From: an uncultured Muribaculum sp.
GTDB lineage: Bacteria; Bacteroidota; Bacteroidia; Bacteroidales; Muribaculaceae
Direction: 5' to 3'
DNA: 64,000 bases
NCBI GenBank assembly: GCA_910587665.1
Contig: CAJUMZ010000006.1
Coordinates: 62,001 to 126,000, forward strand
Of this stretch, positions 26,189-35,314 are shown piece after piece; the first letter of the stretch is position 1; the number at the start of each line of letters is the position of its first letter. Both the position numbers and the translations under genes were made by a program. The notes beneath the pieces were generated by a model. It saw only the letters and a program-made list of their open reading frames with translations, ran no database searches and was not told where the DNA came from.

Positions 26189-29100
26189 ATGAAAAAGCTA
26201 CATCTTTTGCTGACATTGATGTTATTGCCGTGCTGTATATCCGCGCAAGAGGATGTACTGGAGGCTGCAATCCGCACCAATGATTATTTTATGGCAAAAT
26301 ATGCCGACCCTACCGAGCCTACCAATGTAAAGCGCATACGTCCGAGCAACCTTTGGACACGCGCCGTATATTACGAAGGGCTAATGGCTCTCAACGATAT
26401 TGCGCCGGAGCAAAGATATATCGATTATACCGATAGATGGGCAAATTTCCACAAATGGACTCCCCGCTACGGAATCACCACCACCCACGCCGATGACCAA
26501 TGCTGCGCCCAGACCTATCTTGACCGCTACATGATGACCGGCGATACCGCCTGCATAAATAAGGTAAAACTGAATCTTGACAATCAGATCAACTCAGGGC
26601 GCGTGGACTACTGGACATGGATCGACGCCATACAGATGGCGATGCCGGTATACAGCAAATATTATCGCATCACGGGCGACCGCCGTTACATGGACTATGC
26701 CATGAACGCATATAAATGGAGTCGTGACACCTGTGGCGGCGGACTCTTCAATACAGTCGAGGGACTTTGGTGGCGCGACAAGGATTATGTGCCCCCATAT
26801 AAGGAGAGCGACGGGAAAAATTGCTACTGGAGCCGAGGCAACGGATGGGTGTACGCCGCCCTTGTAAGGGTGATGGAAGACCTCAAGCCCGGCGACCCCT
26901 ATTATGAATCGCTGAAAAAAGACTTCCTGCTCATGAGCGACGCGCTTGCCGATTGTCAGCGTGAAGACGGCTATTGGAATGTCAGCCTCGTATCGCCCGT
27001 CACCTACGGAGGACCGGAAATGACAGGGACGGCACTGTTTCTCTACGGGATGAGCCGAGGCATAATGGAAGGATGGCTTGATGCCGGGCGATTCCGCCCC
27101 GTATGTGACAAGGCATGGAAAGCCCTCGCGGCATGCCTGCACGACAACGGCTTTCTCGGATATAACCAAGGCACCGGAAAAGATCCTTCCGCAGGTCAGC
27201 CTGTGACGTTCACAAGCATACCCGACTTCGAGGACTACGGCACAGGCTGTTTCATCCTTGGCGCCACGGAATATTACAAACTGCTCAAACGGGGGAAGAC
27301 ACCCGACTGGCAACCGTCGAAGCCCGAGGCGCGGGCCGGCACGCGATGGTGGCTTCCCGGCTCGGCAGTCGACGCCGAAAATATCACTTGGAATCTCGAC
27401 CTGCTCTCAGCCTGTGGCATAGGAGCGGTCGAGATTACTCCTATATATGGAGTGCAGGGCAATGAATCAAACGATCTCAAGTACCTTTCATCGCAATGGA
27501 TGGAGATGCTGCGTCACACGATTGACCGGGCTAAAGAAAGGAATATCCGTGTCGACATGAACAACGGCACCGGCTGGCCTTTCGGCGGTCCCGATGTACC
27601 GGTTGAGGAAGCTGCATGCAAGGCTCTGTTCCGCGACACGGTTATATACGACGACAACGTGGATCCGTCGACCATTACCTTCACTCTCCCCGAAAAAGAG
27701 CGCAGGCACGCAAAACTGCTGTATACAGGCGTATACCCCTGCAGTTACGGACAACGCGTCATCGCAGTCTACTCCGCCCCCACCATGCAGAAAGTGAAGC
27801 GAGCGGCTCCCGGTGGCGAAGGGCTTGTAATCGACCACTTCAACCGTGATGCGGTAAAACATTACCTGCAACGCTTTGACAAGGCATTTTCTGAGTCAGG
27901 CACACCATATCCCGCCACATTTTTCAATGATAGCTATGAGGTTTACGGCGCCAACTGGACACCGGATCTGTTTGATGAGTTTGCTCGCCGCCGTGGATAC
28001 CGCCTTGAAGAGAAACTCCCCGAACTTCTCGGATATGTCGACGACGGCAACAAGACCCTTGCCGACTACCGCGAGACACTCGGCGAACTATTGTATGAAA
28101 ATTTCACATGCCAATGGCATGACTGGGCTGCAGAGCGCGGAGTGAAAGTGCGCAACCAGGCTCACGGAAGCCCTGCCAACCTGCTTGACATATATGCAGC
28201 GGTCGACATACCTGAGATCGAGGGATTCGGACTCTCGGATTTCAATATCGACGGACTACGCACCGACCGAGGTTTTACACGCAAAAACGACAGCGACGTA
28301 TCTATGCTCAAATACGCATCATCGGCGGCACACGTTACCGGCAAACCTCTTACGTCAAGCGAGACATTCACCTGGCTCACCGAGCATTTCCGCACATCGC
28401 TGTCGCAGATGAAGCCCGACCTCGACCTGATGTTTACCTGCGGCGTCAACCATATGTTTTTTCACGGCACATGCTACTCCCCAAAGGATGCCGAATGGCC
28501 CGGATGGCGCTTCTACGCCTCGGTCGACATGAGCCCCAACAACTCCATATGGCGCGACGCGCCGGAGCTGATGGAGTATATACGGCGGTCACAGAGCTTC
28601 CTGCAATACGGTGAGCCTGACAATGACTTCCTTGTATACCTGCCGGTGCGCGACATGTGGCACAGCCGCCTGAAAGAAGGCGAGAAAGGGCTGCTGATGC
28701 AGTTTGACATACATTCGATGTCAAAGAAAGCCCCCGGATTCATCAAAAGCATACTGAAAATAGACAGTCTCGGATATGACTGCGATTACATATCCGACCG
28801 CCAGCTTGCCAACGTCAGGATCGAAGGGCGGCGCCTCATAACCGAAGGTGGCACTCCCTACCGCGGCATTATAATACCCTCCGGCACGACTATAACCCCT
28901 GAGCTACAAAATCTGCTCTCGGCGATGGGCGACCTTGTTGTATATGGTGAGGACGAGACCCGTCTCGCCCGACTCGCGCCATGCGAGACAATGAAGCGTG
29001 ACAACCGTCTGCGCGCAATCCGCAGACGTAACCTCACCGGAAACCATTACTTTATCGCAAATCTTTCAGGCGGCGACGTCAACGACTGGATTGCCCCGGC

Positions 29101-29779
29101 GGTGAGATTCAGGGATGCCGTATGGTTTAACCCGATGAACGGAGAGATAACCCCCGCAACCATAAAAGAGGGCAAAATCAGATTCAGCCTGCGAAGCGGT
29201 GAATCGCGAATATTGCAGACCTATAACTTGCCGCTCGGACTCGATGCCCCCGAATGCGACACCATGCCGGCAAAAACAATCGACCTTACATCAAACAAGT
29301 GGGAACTTTCGTTTATTGAAGAATGTCCCGTCGTGGGCAGAACCCATAAACTCCAGTCCCTATCATCATGGGAGTCGCTCGGTGAGAAAGAGTCGGTGAC
29401 CATGGGGACGGGGGTCTACACCACTTCAGTAAAGCTCGGCAAAGATGACTGCCGCAGAAGCTGGCGGCTCGAACTCGGAGATGTGCGCGAGAGTGCGCGC
29501 GTATATATCAACGGAAAGTATGCCGGATGTGTATGGGCGTCACCGTTTGTGATCAATTGCGGAGACCTGTTGCGCAAAGGGAAAAACGATATCCGCATAG
29601 AGGTCACGAATCTCCCAGCCAACCGCATTGCCGACCTTGATCGCGCAGGCGAGGAGTGGCGCATAATGAAAGAGATAAACGTGGTTGACATAAACTACAA
29701 AAATACACGCTACGACAACTGGAAACCGATGCCCTCGGGGCTTAACTCGACGGTAAGGCTCGTAAGCGGAAATATATGA
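26189..29779 (+). CDS. GH105-GH106 fusion: unsaturated rhamnogalacturonyl hydrolase plus alpha-L-rhamnosidase
   Basis: A 1196-residue secreted protein (signal ending ISAQ). Residues of about 20-370 are a GH105 (alpha/alpha)6 domain: HADDQCCAQTYLD holds the catalytic Asp, and YWSRGNGWVYAALV is the family signature. From about 380, TRWWLPGSAVDAENITWNL opens a GH106 rhamnosidase (DMNNGTGWPFGGP, FFNDSYEVYGANWTPDLFDEF, GVNHMFFHGTCYSP). The last 110 residues form a beta-sandwich (RVYINGKYAGCVWASPF). The two activities are successive steps in rhamnogalacturonan-I breakdown and are usually separate genes. The coding frame is continuous across the junction. GH28 follows 45 bp downstream. Confidence 0.88.
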   Translation: MKKLHLLLTLMLLPCCISAQEDVLEAAIRTNDYFMAKYADPTEPTNVKRIRPSNLWTRAVYYEGLMALNDIAPEQRYIDYTDRWANFHKWTPRYGITTTHADDQCCAQTYLDRYMMTGDTACINKVKLNLDNQINSGRVDYWTWIDAIQMAMPVYSKYYRITGDRRYMDYAMNAYKWSRDTCGGGLFNTVEGLWWRDKDYVPPYKESDGKNCYWSRGNGWVYAALVRVMEDLKPGDPYYESLKKDFLLMSDALADCQREDGYWNVSLVSPVTYGGPEMTGTALFLYGMSRGIMEGWLDAGRFRPVCDKAWKALAACLHDNGFLGYNQGTGKDPSAGQPVTFTSIPDFEDYGTGCFILGATEYYKLLKRGKTPDWQPSKPEARAGTRWWLPGSAVDAENITWNLDLLSACGIGAVEITPIYGVQGNESNDLKYLSSQWMEMLRHTIDRAKERNIRVDMNNGTGWPFGGPDVPVEEAACKALFRDTVIYDDNVDPSTITFTLPEKERRHAKLLYTGVYPCSYGQRVIAVYSAPTMQKVKRAAPGGEGLVIDHFNRDAVKHYLQRFDKAFSESGTPYPATFFNDSYEVYGANWTPDLFDEFARRRGYRLEEKLPELLGYVDDGNKTLADYRETLGELLYENFTCQWHDWAAERGVKVRNQAHGSPANLLDIYAAVDIPEIEGFGLSDFNIDGLRTDRGFTRKNDSDVSMLKYASSAAHVTGKPLTSSETFTWLTEHFRTSLSQMKPDLDLMFTCGVNHMFFHGTCYSPKDAEWPGWRFYASVDMSPNNSIWRDAPELMEYIRRSQSFLQYGEPDNDFLVYLPVRDMWHSRLKEGEKGLLMQFDIHSMSKKAPGFIKSILKIDSLGYDCDYISDRQLANVRIEGRRLITEGGTPYRGIIIPSGTTITPELQNLLSAMGDLVVYGEDETRLARLAPCETMKRDNRLRAIRRRNLTGNHYFIANLSGGDVNDWIAPAVRFRDAVWFNPMNGEITPATIKEGKIRFSLRSGESRILQTYNLPLGLDAPECDTMPAKTIDLTSNKWELSFIEECPVVGRTHKLQSLSSWESLGEKESVTMGTGVYTTSVKLGKDDCRRSWRLELGDVRESARVYINGKYAGCVWASPFVINCGDLLRKGKNDIRIEVTNLPANRIADLDRAGEEWRIMKEINVVDINYKNTRYDNWKPMPSGLNSTVRLVSGNI

Positions 29780-29824
29780 AACCATCAAAAACAATAATAT
29801 ACCTTAAACAAACGATTAATTGAC

Positions 29825-31330
29825 ATGAGCCATTCATCATTGTTATCTGCTTTTGTGCTTGCTGCAGTGCATATAGCCACTGCCTCGGCGGCGACTGTCC
29901 CCGCCGACTATGAATTTGCCTCGATGTACGAGTCGATTCCCTTTGAAATGCAACCGGTGCACCGCCCCGTGATTCCCGATTATGAAATAACCATAACCGA
30001 TTTCGGAGGCATCAATGACGGGCATACCAAGAACACGGCCGCATTTGCCGCTGCAATGCGCCACCTGTCAGAAAAAGGTGGCGGCAAGCTGATCGTGCCT
30101 GCCGGAATATGGTACACGGGTCCTATCGTATTTGAAAACAATGTCGAGCTGCACCTAAACAGCGGCTCCCTTATCCTGTTTTCATCCGACCGTGACGACT
30201 ATCCGCTTATAGAAGGATATTTTGAGGGGAACTCGGCTAAAAGATGCCAGTCGCCGCTCAGCGCAACCGGCAAGGTCAATGTAGCGATAACCGGCTTCGG
30301 TACAATCAACGGCAACGGCAGCCACTGGCGTCCCGTAAAGAAAGGGAAAATGACCGACGCCCAATGGAAAGAGCTATGCAAGACAGGAGCTTTGGGCGCA
30401 AAAGGTGATGTATGGTATCCGTCGGACCGTATCCGTGAGGTATCGGAAGACAAGGCATACCTAAATCAGGCATATACCGCCAATGGCGATTCTGATTGGG
30501 AATATGTACATGATTTCCTTCGCCCAGTCATGCTATCGTTTTCCAACTGCAAGAATGTACTCCTTGAGGATGTGACTTTTGAAAATTCACCCGCATGGAA
30601 TCTCCATCCGGTACTTTGCGAGAATGTCATCGTTAACCGTGTCACGATACGTAACCCGTGGTTTGCACAAAACGGCGATGGTCTTGATGCCGAGTCATGC
30701 AAGAATGTGCTCATAAACCGATGCTCATTTGATGTGGGCGATGACGCCATCTGTATCAAGTCGGGCAAAGACAAGGAGGGTCGTGACCGTGGTGTGCCGT
30801 GTGAGAATGTGCTGATTTCCGACTGTACCGTGTATCACGGACACGGCGGATTTGTAATCGGGTCCGAGATGTCGGGAGGCGCGCGAAACATCTCCATACG
30901 CAACAGCACCTTCATCGGCACAGACTGCGGACTCCGCTTCAAGTCTACCCGCGGCCGCGGAGGCGTGGTGGAATCAATATGGATCGACGGGATAAACATG
31001 GTGGATATAGCCGGCGACGCACTTATATTTGACCTTTACTATGCCACTAAGGCTCCGGTGGAAATGATGCCGGTGACTGAAGAGACCCCGGCATTCCGTG
31101 ATATCTATATCTCAAATACAGTATGCCGCGGCGCCAAGCGCGCAATGTTTTTCAACGGACTGCCGGAAATGCCGGTCAACAATATATGCGTAAAAAATTC
31201 ACTTTTCAGCTCCGACACGGGGGCTACGGTAAATTTTGTCGACGGGCTTACATTTGACAACGTAACCATCAACCACTCTACCGGCGAGCGCATCTCCACG
31301 CGCGACGTGACCAACTTTACAGAAAAATAA
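29825..31330 (+). CDS. GH28 family polygalacturonase / rhamnogalacturonase
   Basis: A 501-residue secreted enzyme with a signal peptide ending near ASAA. It has the right-handed beta-helix fold with all GH28 motifs: an opening FGGINDGHTKNTAAFAAAM, NGDGLDAESCKNV (NxD), VGDDAICIKSGKD (DD and K), GHGGFVIGSEMSGG (GHG) and RFKSTRGRGG (the R-x-K substrate motif). It hydrolyses galacturonic-acid linkages of pectin; exo/endo mode and homogalacturonan versus RG-I cannot be decided. It is probably co-transcribed with the GH105-GH106 gene. It ends 13 bp from the convergent dacB. Confidence 0.92.
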   Translation: MSHSSLLSAFVLAAVHIATASAATVPADYEFASMYESIPFEMQPVHRPVIPDYEITITDFGGINDGHTKNTAAFAAAMRHLSEKGGGKLIVPAGIWYTGPIVFENNVELHLNSGSLILFSSDRDDYPLIEGYFEGNSAKRCQSPLSATGKVNVAITGFGTINGNGSHWRPVKKGKMTDAQWKELCKTGALGAKGDVWYPSDRIREVSEDKAYLNQAYTANGDSDWEYVHDFLRPVMLSFSNCKNVLLEDVTFENSPAWNLHPVLCENVIVNRVTIRNPWFAQNGDGLDAESCKNVLINRCSFDVGDDAICIKSGKDKEGRDRGVPCENVLISDCTVYHGHGGFVIGSEMSGGARNISIRNSTFIGTDCGLRFKSTRGRGGVVESIWIDGINMVDIAGDALIFDLYYATKAPVEMMPVTEETPAFRDIYISNTVCRGAKRAMFFNGLPEMPVNNICVKNSLFSSDTGATVNFVDGLTFDNVTINHSTGERISTRDVTNFTEK

Positions 31331-31343
31331 CCGACTTCCTATA

Positions 31344-32690
31344 TCAGAATACGGTAAGCAGATAAGAGGCTATCGCCTTGCGTACCTCCGCAACTTTGCA
31401 GGTAAACCCGTTGACCATAATTACCACAACATGTGTCGGGCGTTTACCTGCATCAAGTTTATACCCGGCATAGCAAAGCACTCCCGACATGCTCCCCGAC
31501 TTCAACGCAAGCCTGCCCTTGAGGCGGGTATCGGCAAGAAGCCGCGCCACAGTGCCCTCCTTCCCTACTTTTGGGAAAAGCTCCACATAACCGGAGTTGG
31601 ATGACATGTCATGCAACAGCGAGCCGAGAAACTCCGGTGAAAGGCGATTGGTCACGGCAAGCCCGCACCCGTCGGCAATCTTCAGGGTCGACAGGTCATA
31701 CCCCTTTGCTATAAGCAGCTCACGCTCCTTTTTAACGGCATCGGCAATCGAGCGGTCGCCGCCCTCATGCAGCACAAGAGCCCGTAGCATCCCCTCGGCA
31801 AAAAGGTTATCGCTCTTAAACATCATGACCCGCAATATCTCGTCGCGAAGCGGTGATTTATGCTCGATACGCTTGCCAATGCCGCCATCGGTGGCATCAA
31901 GGTTATACCCGAGTCCTATACCCGATTGACGCAATGAGGATTCAATATCATGGTAAAGAGCCACCCACGGCACAGGAATGGAATAGCGCGACGTATACCC
32001 CTTGCTACCGGCCACCGTACCAGTAAGGGTGAGAATCGACGAGCCCTCTCCCCTCATAGCCATCACGTCGCCTTGACGTCCCGGCCTAAGCCGATTGACA
32101 ACCTCGATGTCGTAAGGCGCATCATACACGGCTTCTCCGGGATATACGGTCATAAGGAAACTGTTATCACGATAGTTTATACCGTAAAGCCCCGCGCCAT
32201 ATTCCCAAGGAGTGTCCTCAAGAAGCCAATAAGGCGACACTCCTATCGACGGATAAACCGAGGTGTCAATCACAATATCCCCGGCGATGGAGTCAATACC
32301 CTCGCTACAAAGCCATCCGCTCACAGCCTCCGCAAAACACTCCCGTGTCTTGAAATGCCTTGAATCAAGCGTAGGATCGCCGCCGCCTGTTATGTAAAGG
32401 TTTCCTTCAAGTACATTGTCGCGAACCGTTCCGCGAATCTCAGCTGATGTAGCAAAAGGCGACGATGCAGGGAGCGACATCACGACCGACGCGGCAGTGA
32501 CACACTTCATGGTGGAAGCCGGCGTGAATACACGCTTCGCATTTTGGGCGACAATCACTTTCCCCGACGAAATCTCCGCTATATACACACCGATACCTGC
32601 CGCCTCGGAACCCTTAAAATTAATATTTGCGGCTGTTGTCACACACACCGCAAACATCGCCCACAGCGACACTATAACTTTCCTGATCAT
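31344..32690 (-). CDS. dacB: D-alanyl-D-alanine carboxypeptidase/endopeptidase (PBP4, peptidase S13)
   Basis: A 448-residue periplasmic enzyme with a signal peptide ending near VTTAAN. It has the S13 active-site motifs FTPASTMKCVTAAS (SxxK, catalytic Ser), MFKSDNLFAEGML (SxN) and LALKSGSMSG (KSG/KTG). The large inserted domain between SxxK and SxN is present. It trims or cuts D-Ala cross-links in peptidoglycan. It is a single gene, divergent from the TetR gene and convergent with GH28. Confidence 0.92.
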   Translation of the reverse strand: MIRKVIVSLWAMFAVCVTTAANINFKGSEAAGIGVYIAEISSGKVIVAQNAKRVFTPASTMKCVTAASVVMSLPASSPFATSAEIRGTVRDNVLEGNLYITGGGDPTLDSRHFKTRECFAEAVSGWLCSEGIDSIAGDIVIDTSVYPSIGVSPYWLLEDTPWEYGAGLYGINYRDNSFLMTVYPGEAVYDAPYDIEVVNRLRPGRQGDVMAMRGEGSSILTLTGTVAGSKGYTSRYSIPVPWVALYHDIESSLRQSGIGLGYNLDATDGGIGKRIEHKSPLRDEILRVMMFKSDNLFAEGMLRALVLHEGGDRSIADAVKKERELLIAKGYDLSTLKIADGCGLAVTNRLSPEFLGSLLHDMSSNSGYVELFPKVGKEGTVARLLADTRLKGRLALKSGSMSGVLCYAGYKLDAGKRPTHVVVIMVNGFTCKVAEVRKAIASYLLTVF

Positions 32691-32795
32691 ATCTTATCAA
32701 ACAACATATTAAGTGAGAATCAAGAACAAATTTACATATTTTTCATAAATTTATATCCGCAGAATAACAATATGTTGCGAGAAATTAGTAATTTC

Positions 32796-32818
32796 GCACA
32801 AACAAACTACATTTGTGC
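32796..32818 (+). promoter_or_regulatory. Palindromic operator overlapping the tetR promoter
   Basis: GCACAAA (32796-32802) and TTTGTGC (32812-32818) form a perfect 7-bp inverted repeat with a 9-bp spacer. The right arm overlaps TACATTTG (32808-32815), a perfect -7 box. This is a typical TetR autoregulatory arrangement. The ATG is only 7 bp past the -7 box, so the transcript would be almost leaderless. Confidence 0.65.
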
Positions 32819-32822
32819 AATC

Positions 32823-33416
32823 ATGGTACTTAAAACTCGCGAAAAACTGATAGATGTGGCACGCCAACTCTTTGCCCACAAAGGCATCGAGAACACGACC
32901 ATGAGCGACATCGCCAATGCCTCCGACAAAGGCAGAAGGACCATATACACCTATTTTAAAAACAAACGCGAGATTTACAACGCAGTAATCGAGAAGGAGA
33001 GCGAGCAGCTTGTGGCACGCCTGCGTAACGTCACTACCGCCGAAATGTCGCCGGTGGAAAAATTGTGCAAGTTTATTGATCTGCGCATCGACGTCGTGGT
33101 TGACGCTGTCGACCATCATCATGACAATACTGTGCTCCGCTCGCTGCTTATGCGCGATGTCAAGCGCATGGAGCGCATACGCCAGCTCGCCATCGAAAAA
33201 GAGCTCGACATGCTCAAGGCAATAGTCCGTGAAGGACTCAAGACCGGGGATTTCGACCCGGAGAAAGTCGACGGCGTATATGCCTCGATGATCATGCTCT
33301 TCCAGGGCATAGAACTATCCTACATGCGAAATAATTTCCATCAGATAGGCGTCGACCCCAAGCGCATGAGAGAGCAGGTAAAACAATATATTATCACAGC
33401 AATACAAAAAATTTAA
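32823..33416 (+). CDS. TetR/AcrR-family transcriptional regulator
   Basis: A 197-residue regulator. The N-terminal HTH is at about 8-52 (FAHKGIENTTMSDIANASDKGRRTIYTYFKNKREIY), followed by an all-helical ligand domain. The frame runs far upstream into the dacB region, but the protein family starts at the ATG at 32823, and a palindrome plus -7 box lie directly before it. It lies 12 bp upstream of fabH, so it probably controls the fatty-acid genes and itself. The ligand may be an acyl-CoA or acyl-ACP, by analogy with FabR and FadR-type TetR proteins; this is inference. Confidence 0.87.
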   Translation: MVLKTREKLIDVARQLFAHKGIENTTMSDIANASDKGRRTIYTYFKNKREIYNAVIEKESEQLVARLRNVTTAEMSPVEKLCKFIDLRIDVVVDAVDHHHDNTVLRSLLMRDVKRMERIRQLAIEKELDMLKAIVREGLKTGDFDPEKVDGVYASMIMLFQGIELSYMRNNFHQIGVDPKRMREQVKQYIITAIQKI

Positions 33417-33428
33417 ATCTCATAAAAT

Positions 33429-34373
33429 ATGTACATTAACGCGACCGGTTATTATGTCCCCTCTGAAAGGGTTGACAACGAATATTTCAAGGACGTCAAC
33501 GGGCTTACAAGCGACTGGATCTATAAACGCACAGGTATTAAGTCACGTTCAAAAGCCGGCGAAGGTGAAGGCCACAACTCCATGGGGCTGAATGCAATTG
33601 ACGATGCCCGGAAAACACTTCCCTACGATATTAAAGATGTGGACCTCATCGTATCGGCGTCATATTCACCCTACGACACGGTGGCGACACTCGCCCACGT
33701 AGCCCAGCGCAAATATGACATTGAAGGGGCAAAGGCGGTTTACGTGTCGGCGGCATGCTCTTCATTTGTCAACGGCCTTGAAATCATCGAGACTTATTTT
33801 GCGGCAGGCAAGGCTAAAAAAGCCCTTCTCATATGTTCGGAGCACAACACGTATTATTCCAACGAGCATGATCCCAAGTGTGGACACCTTTGGGGTGACG
33901 CTGCTGTGGCATTTTTCCTTTCAGCCGACAAAGTAGCCGACACCGATGTCCAAATCAAGGAAGTGTACACCTGCGGACTCGGCAATGTGGGTAAAGGACC
34001 GGATGGAGTAATCCTGCGTCCCAAGGAAGGTGGTATCGAGATGCCCGACGGCAGAGACGTGTTTGTCAACGCTTGCTCTTATATGATCGACGCCCTTGAC
34101 CATGTGACAAAACCCCACGGCATGACCCCGGCAAAACTTGACCATATAATCACCCACCAGGCAAACAAACGTATCGTGGCACAGGTGGCACATCAGCTCG
34201 ACCTCGACGACGACCATTTTGTCAACAATATCGAAGAGCTCGGCAACACCGGTTCGGCAAGCTGCGCGCTCGTATTCGCCCAAAACCGCGACAAGTTTAA
34301 GAAAGGTGAAAAAATCGGCATGACGGTGTTTGGCGGAGGATATTCCTGTGGCGCATTTTTGGTAGAAATCTAA
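33429..34373 (+). CDS. 3-oxoacyl-ACP synthase III family protein (FabH-like)
   Basis: A 314-residue thiolase-fold condensing enzyme with the full catalytic triad: Cys110 in SAACSSFVNG, His243 in THQANKRI and Asn273 in ELGNTGSAS. FabH starts fatty-acid synthesis by joining an acyl-CoA with malonyl-ACP. It is 12 bp after the TetR gene, and fabG follows with its own promoter inside this gene's 3' end. Bacteroidetes often encode more than one FabH, so whether this is the housekeeping copy or a specialised paralogue cannot be decided here. Confidence 0.88.
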   Translation: MYINATGYYVPSERVDNEYFKDVNGLTSDWIYKRTGIKSRSKAGEGEGHNSMGLNAIDDARKTLPYDIKDVDLIVSASYSPYDTVATLAHVAQRKYDIEGAKAVYVSAACSSFVNGLEIIETYFAAGKAKKALLICSEHNTYYSNEHDPKCGHLWGDAAVAFFLSADKVADTDVQIKEVYTCGLGNVGKGPDGVILRPKEGGIEMPDGRDVFVNACSYMIDALDHVTKPHGMTPAKLDHIITHQANKRIVAQVAHQLDLDDDHFVNNIEELGNTGSASCALVFAQNRDKFKKGEKIGMTVFGGGYSCGAFLVEI

Positions 34374-34389
34374 TTTATAGCTAAATTTG
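34358..34389 (+). promoter_or_regulatory. Promoter of fabG
   Basis: TTTG (34358-34361) inside the end of fabH, 20 bp, TAAATTTG (34382-34389). A full consensus match with a leader of about 45 nt. Confidence 0.78.
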
Positions 34390-34437
34390 CCATCGGTTTA
34401 CAATCATAGTATTAATCCAAACTAAGAGTATATATAC

Positions 34438-35184
34438 ATGAAACTTCTTGAAGGAAAAACCGCGCTCATCACCGGTGCAGCCCGCGGTATAGGAAAGGCG
34501 CTTGCTCTCCGCTTTGCGCAGGAAGGCGCCAACATCGCATTTACCGACCTCGTTATCGACGAGAACGGTAAGGCAACTGAAAAAGAAATCGAGGCTCTCG
34601 GAGTCAAAGTAAAAGGATATGCCTCAAACGCTGCCGACTTCAACCAGACTAAGGAAGTAGTGGCTGAGGTACACAAGGATTTCGGTTCGATCGACATTCT
34701 TGTAAACAATGCCGGCATAACCAAAGACGGTCTTATGATGCGTATGACCGAGGCTCAGTGGGATGCAGTCATCGCTGTCAACCTGAAGAGCGCGTTCAAC
34801 TTCATCAATGCCGTGCTCCCCATCATGATGCGTCAGCGTGGTGGCTCAATCATCAACATGGCTTCGGTAGTCGGTGTACACGGTAACGCCGGTCAAGCAA
34901 ACTATGCCGCATCAAAAGCCGGTCTTATCGCCCTCGCCAAGTCAATCGCCCAGGAAGTAGGCTCACGCGGCATCCGTGCCAATGCCATTGCCCCCGGATT
35001 TATCGAGACTGCAATGACAGCCGCACTCCCCGACGATATCCGTGCGGAGTGGGTAAAGAAGATCCCCTTGCGCCGTGGCGGTCAGGTAGGCGACATCGCA
35101 GACGTTGCCGTATTCCTTGCCTCCGACATGTCAAGCTACGTTACCGGTCAGGTAATACAGGTTGACGGCGGTATGAACATGTAA
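34438..35184 (+). CDS. fabG: 3-oxoacyl-ACP reductase
   Basis: A 248-residue short-chain dehydrogenase. It has the cofactor loop TGAARGIG (12-19), NNAG (90-93) and the catalytic set Ser143, Tyr156 and Lys160 (YAASK), with the FabG-typical C-terminus ASDMSSYVTGQVIQVDGGM. It reduces 3-oxoacyl-ACP with NADPH in fatty-acid elongation. Expression is probably both from its own promoter and by read-through from fabH. A hairpin terminator follows. Confidence 0.93.
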   Translation: MKLLEGKTALITGAARGIGKALALRFAQEGANIAFTDLVIDENGKATEKEIEALGVKVKGYASNAADFNQTKEVVAEVHKDFGSIDILVNNAGITKDGLMMRMTEAQWDAVIAVNLKSAFNFINAVLPIMMRQRGGSIINMASVVGVHGNAGQANYAASKAGLIALAKSIAQEVGSRGIRANAIAPGFIETAMTAALPDDIRAEWVKKIPLRRGGQVGDIADVAVFLASDMSSYVTGQVIQVDGGMNM

Positions 35185-35212
35185 TCCCCGCAATCAGCGA
35201 CATCAACAGCAT

Positions 35213-35256
35213 AAAGGTTGTATGGCATTCTCCCAAGGAGAGTCATACGACCTTTT
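35213..35256 (+). terminator. Terminator of fabG
   Basis: Arms of about 20 bp with a few mismatches (35213-35233 with 35237-35256, ending in CGACCTTTT), followed by ATTT. Confidence 0.75.
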
Positions 35257-35257
35257 A

Positions 35258-35289
35258 TTTGGTGGATTGTCATATTTTTGGTAACTTTG
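35258..35289 (+). promoter_or_regulatory. Promoter of DUF4290-murA-rimM
   Basis: TTTG (35258-35261), 20 bp, TAACTTTG (35282-35289), 25 bp before the ATG. A second -7-like box, TATTTTTG (35273-35280), lacks a spaced TTG. Confidence 0.8.
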
Positions 35290-35314
35290 ACAAGTTAGCA
35301 AAACACTCAGCGAT

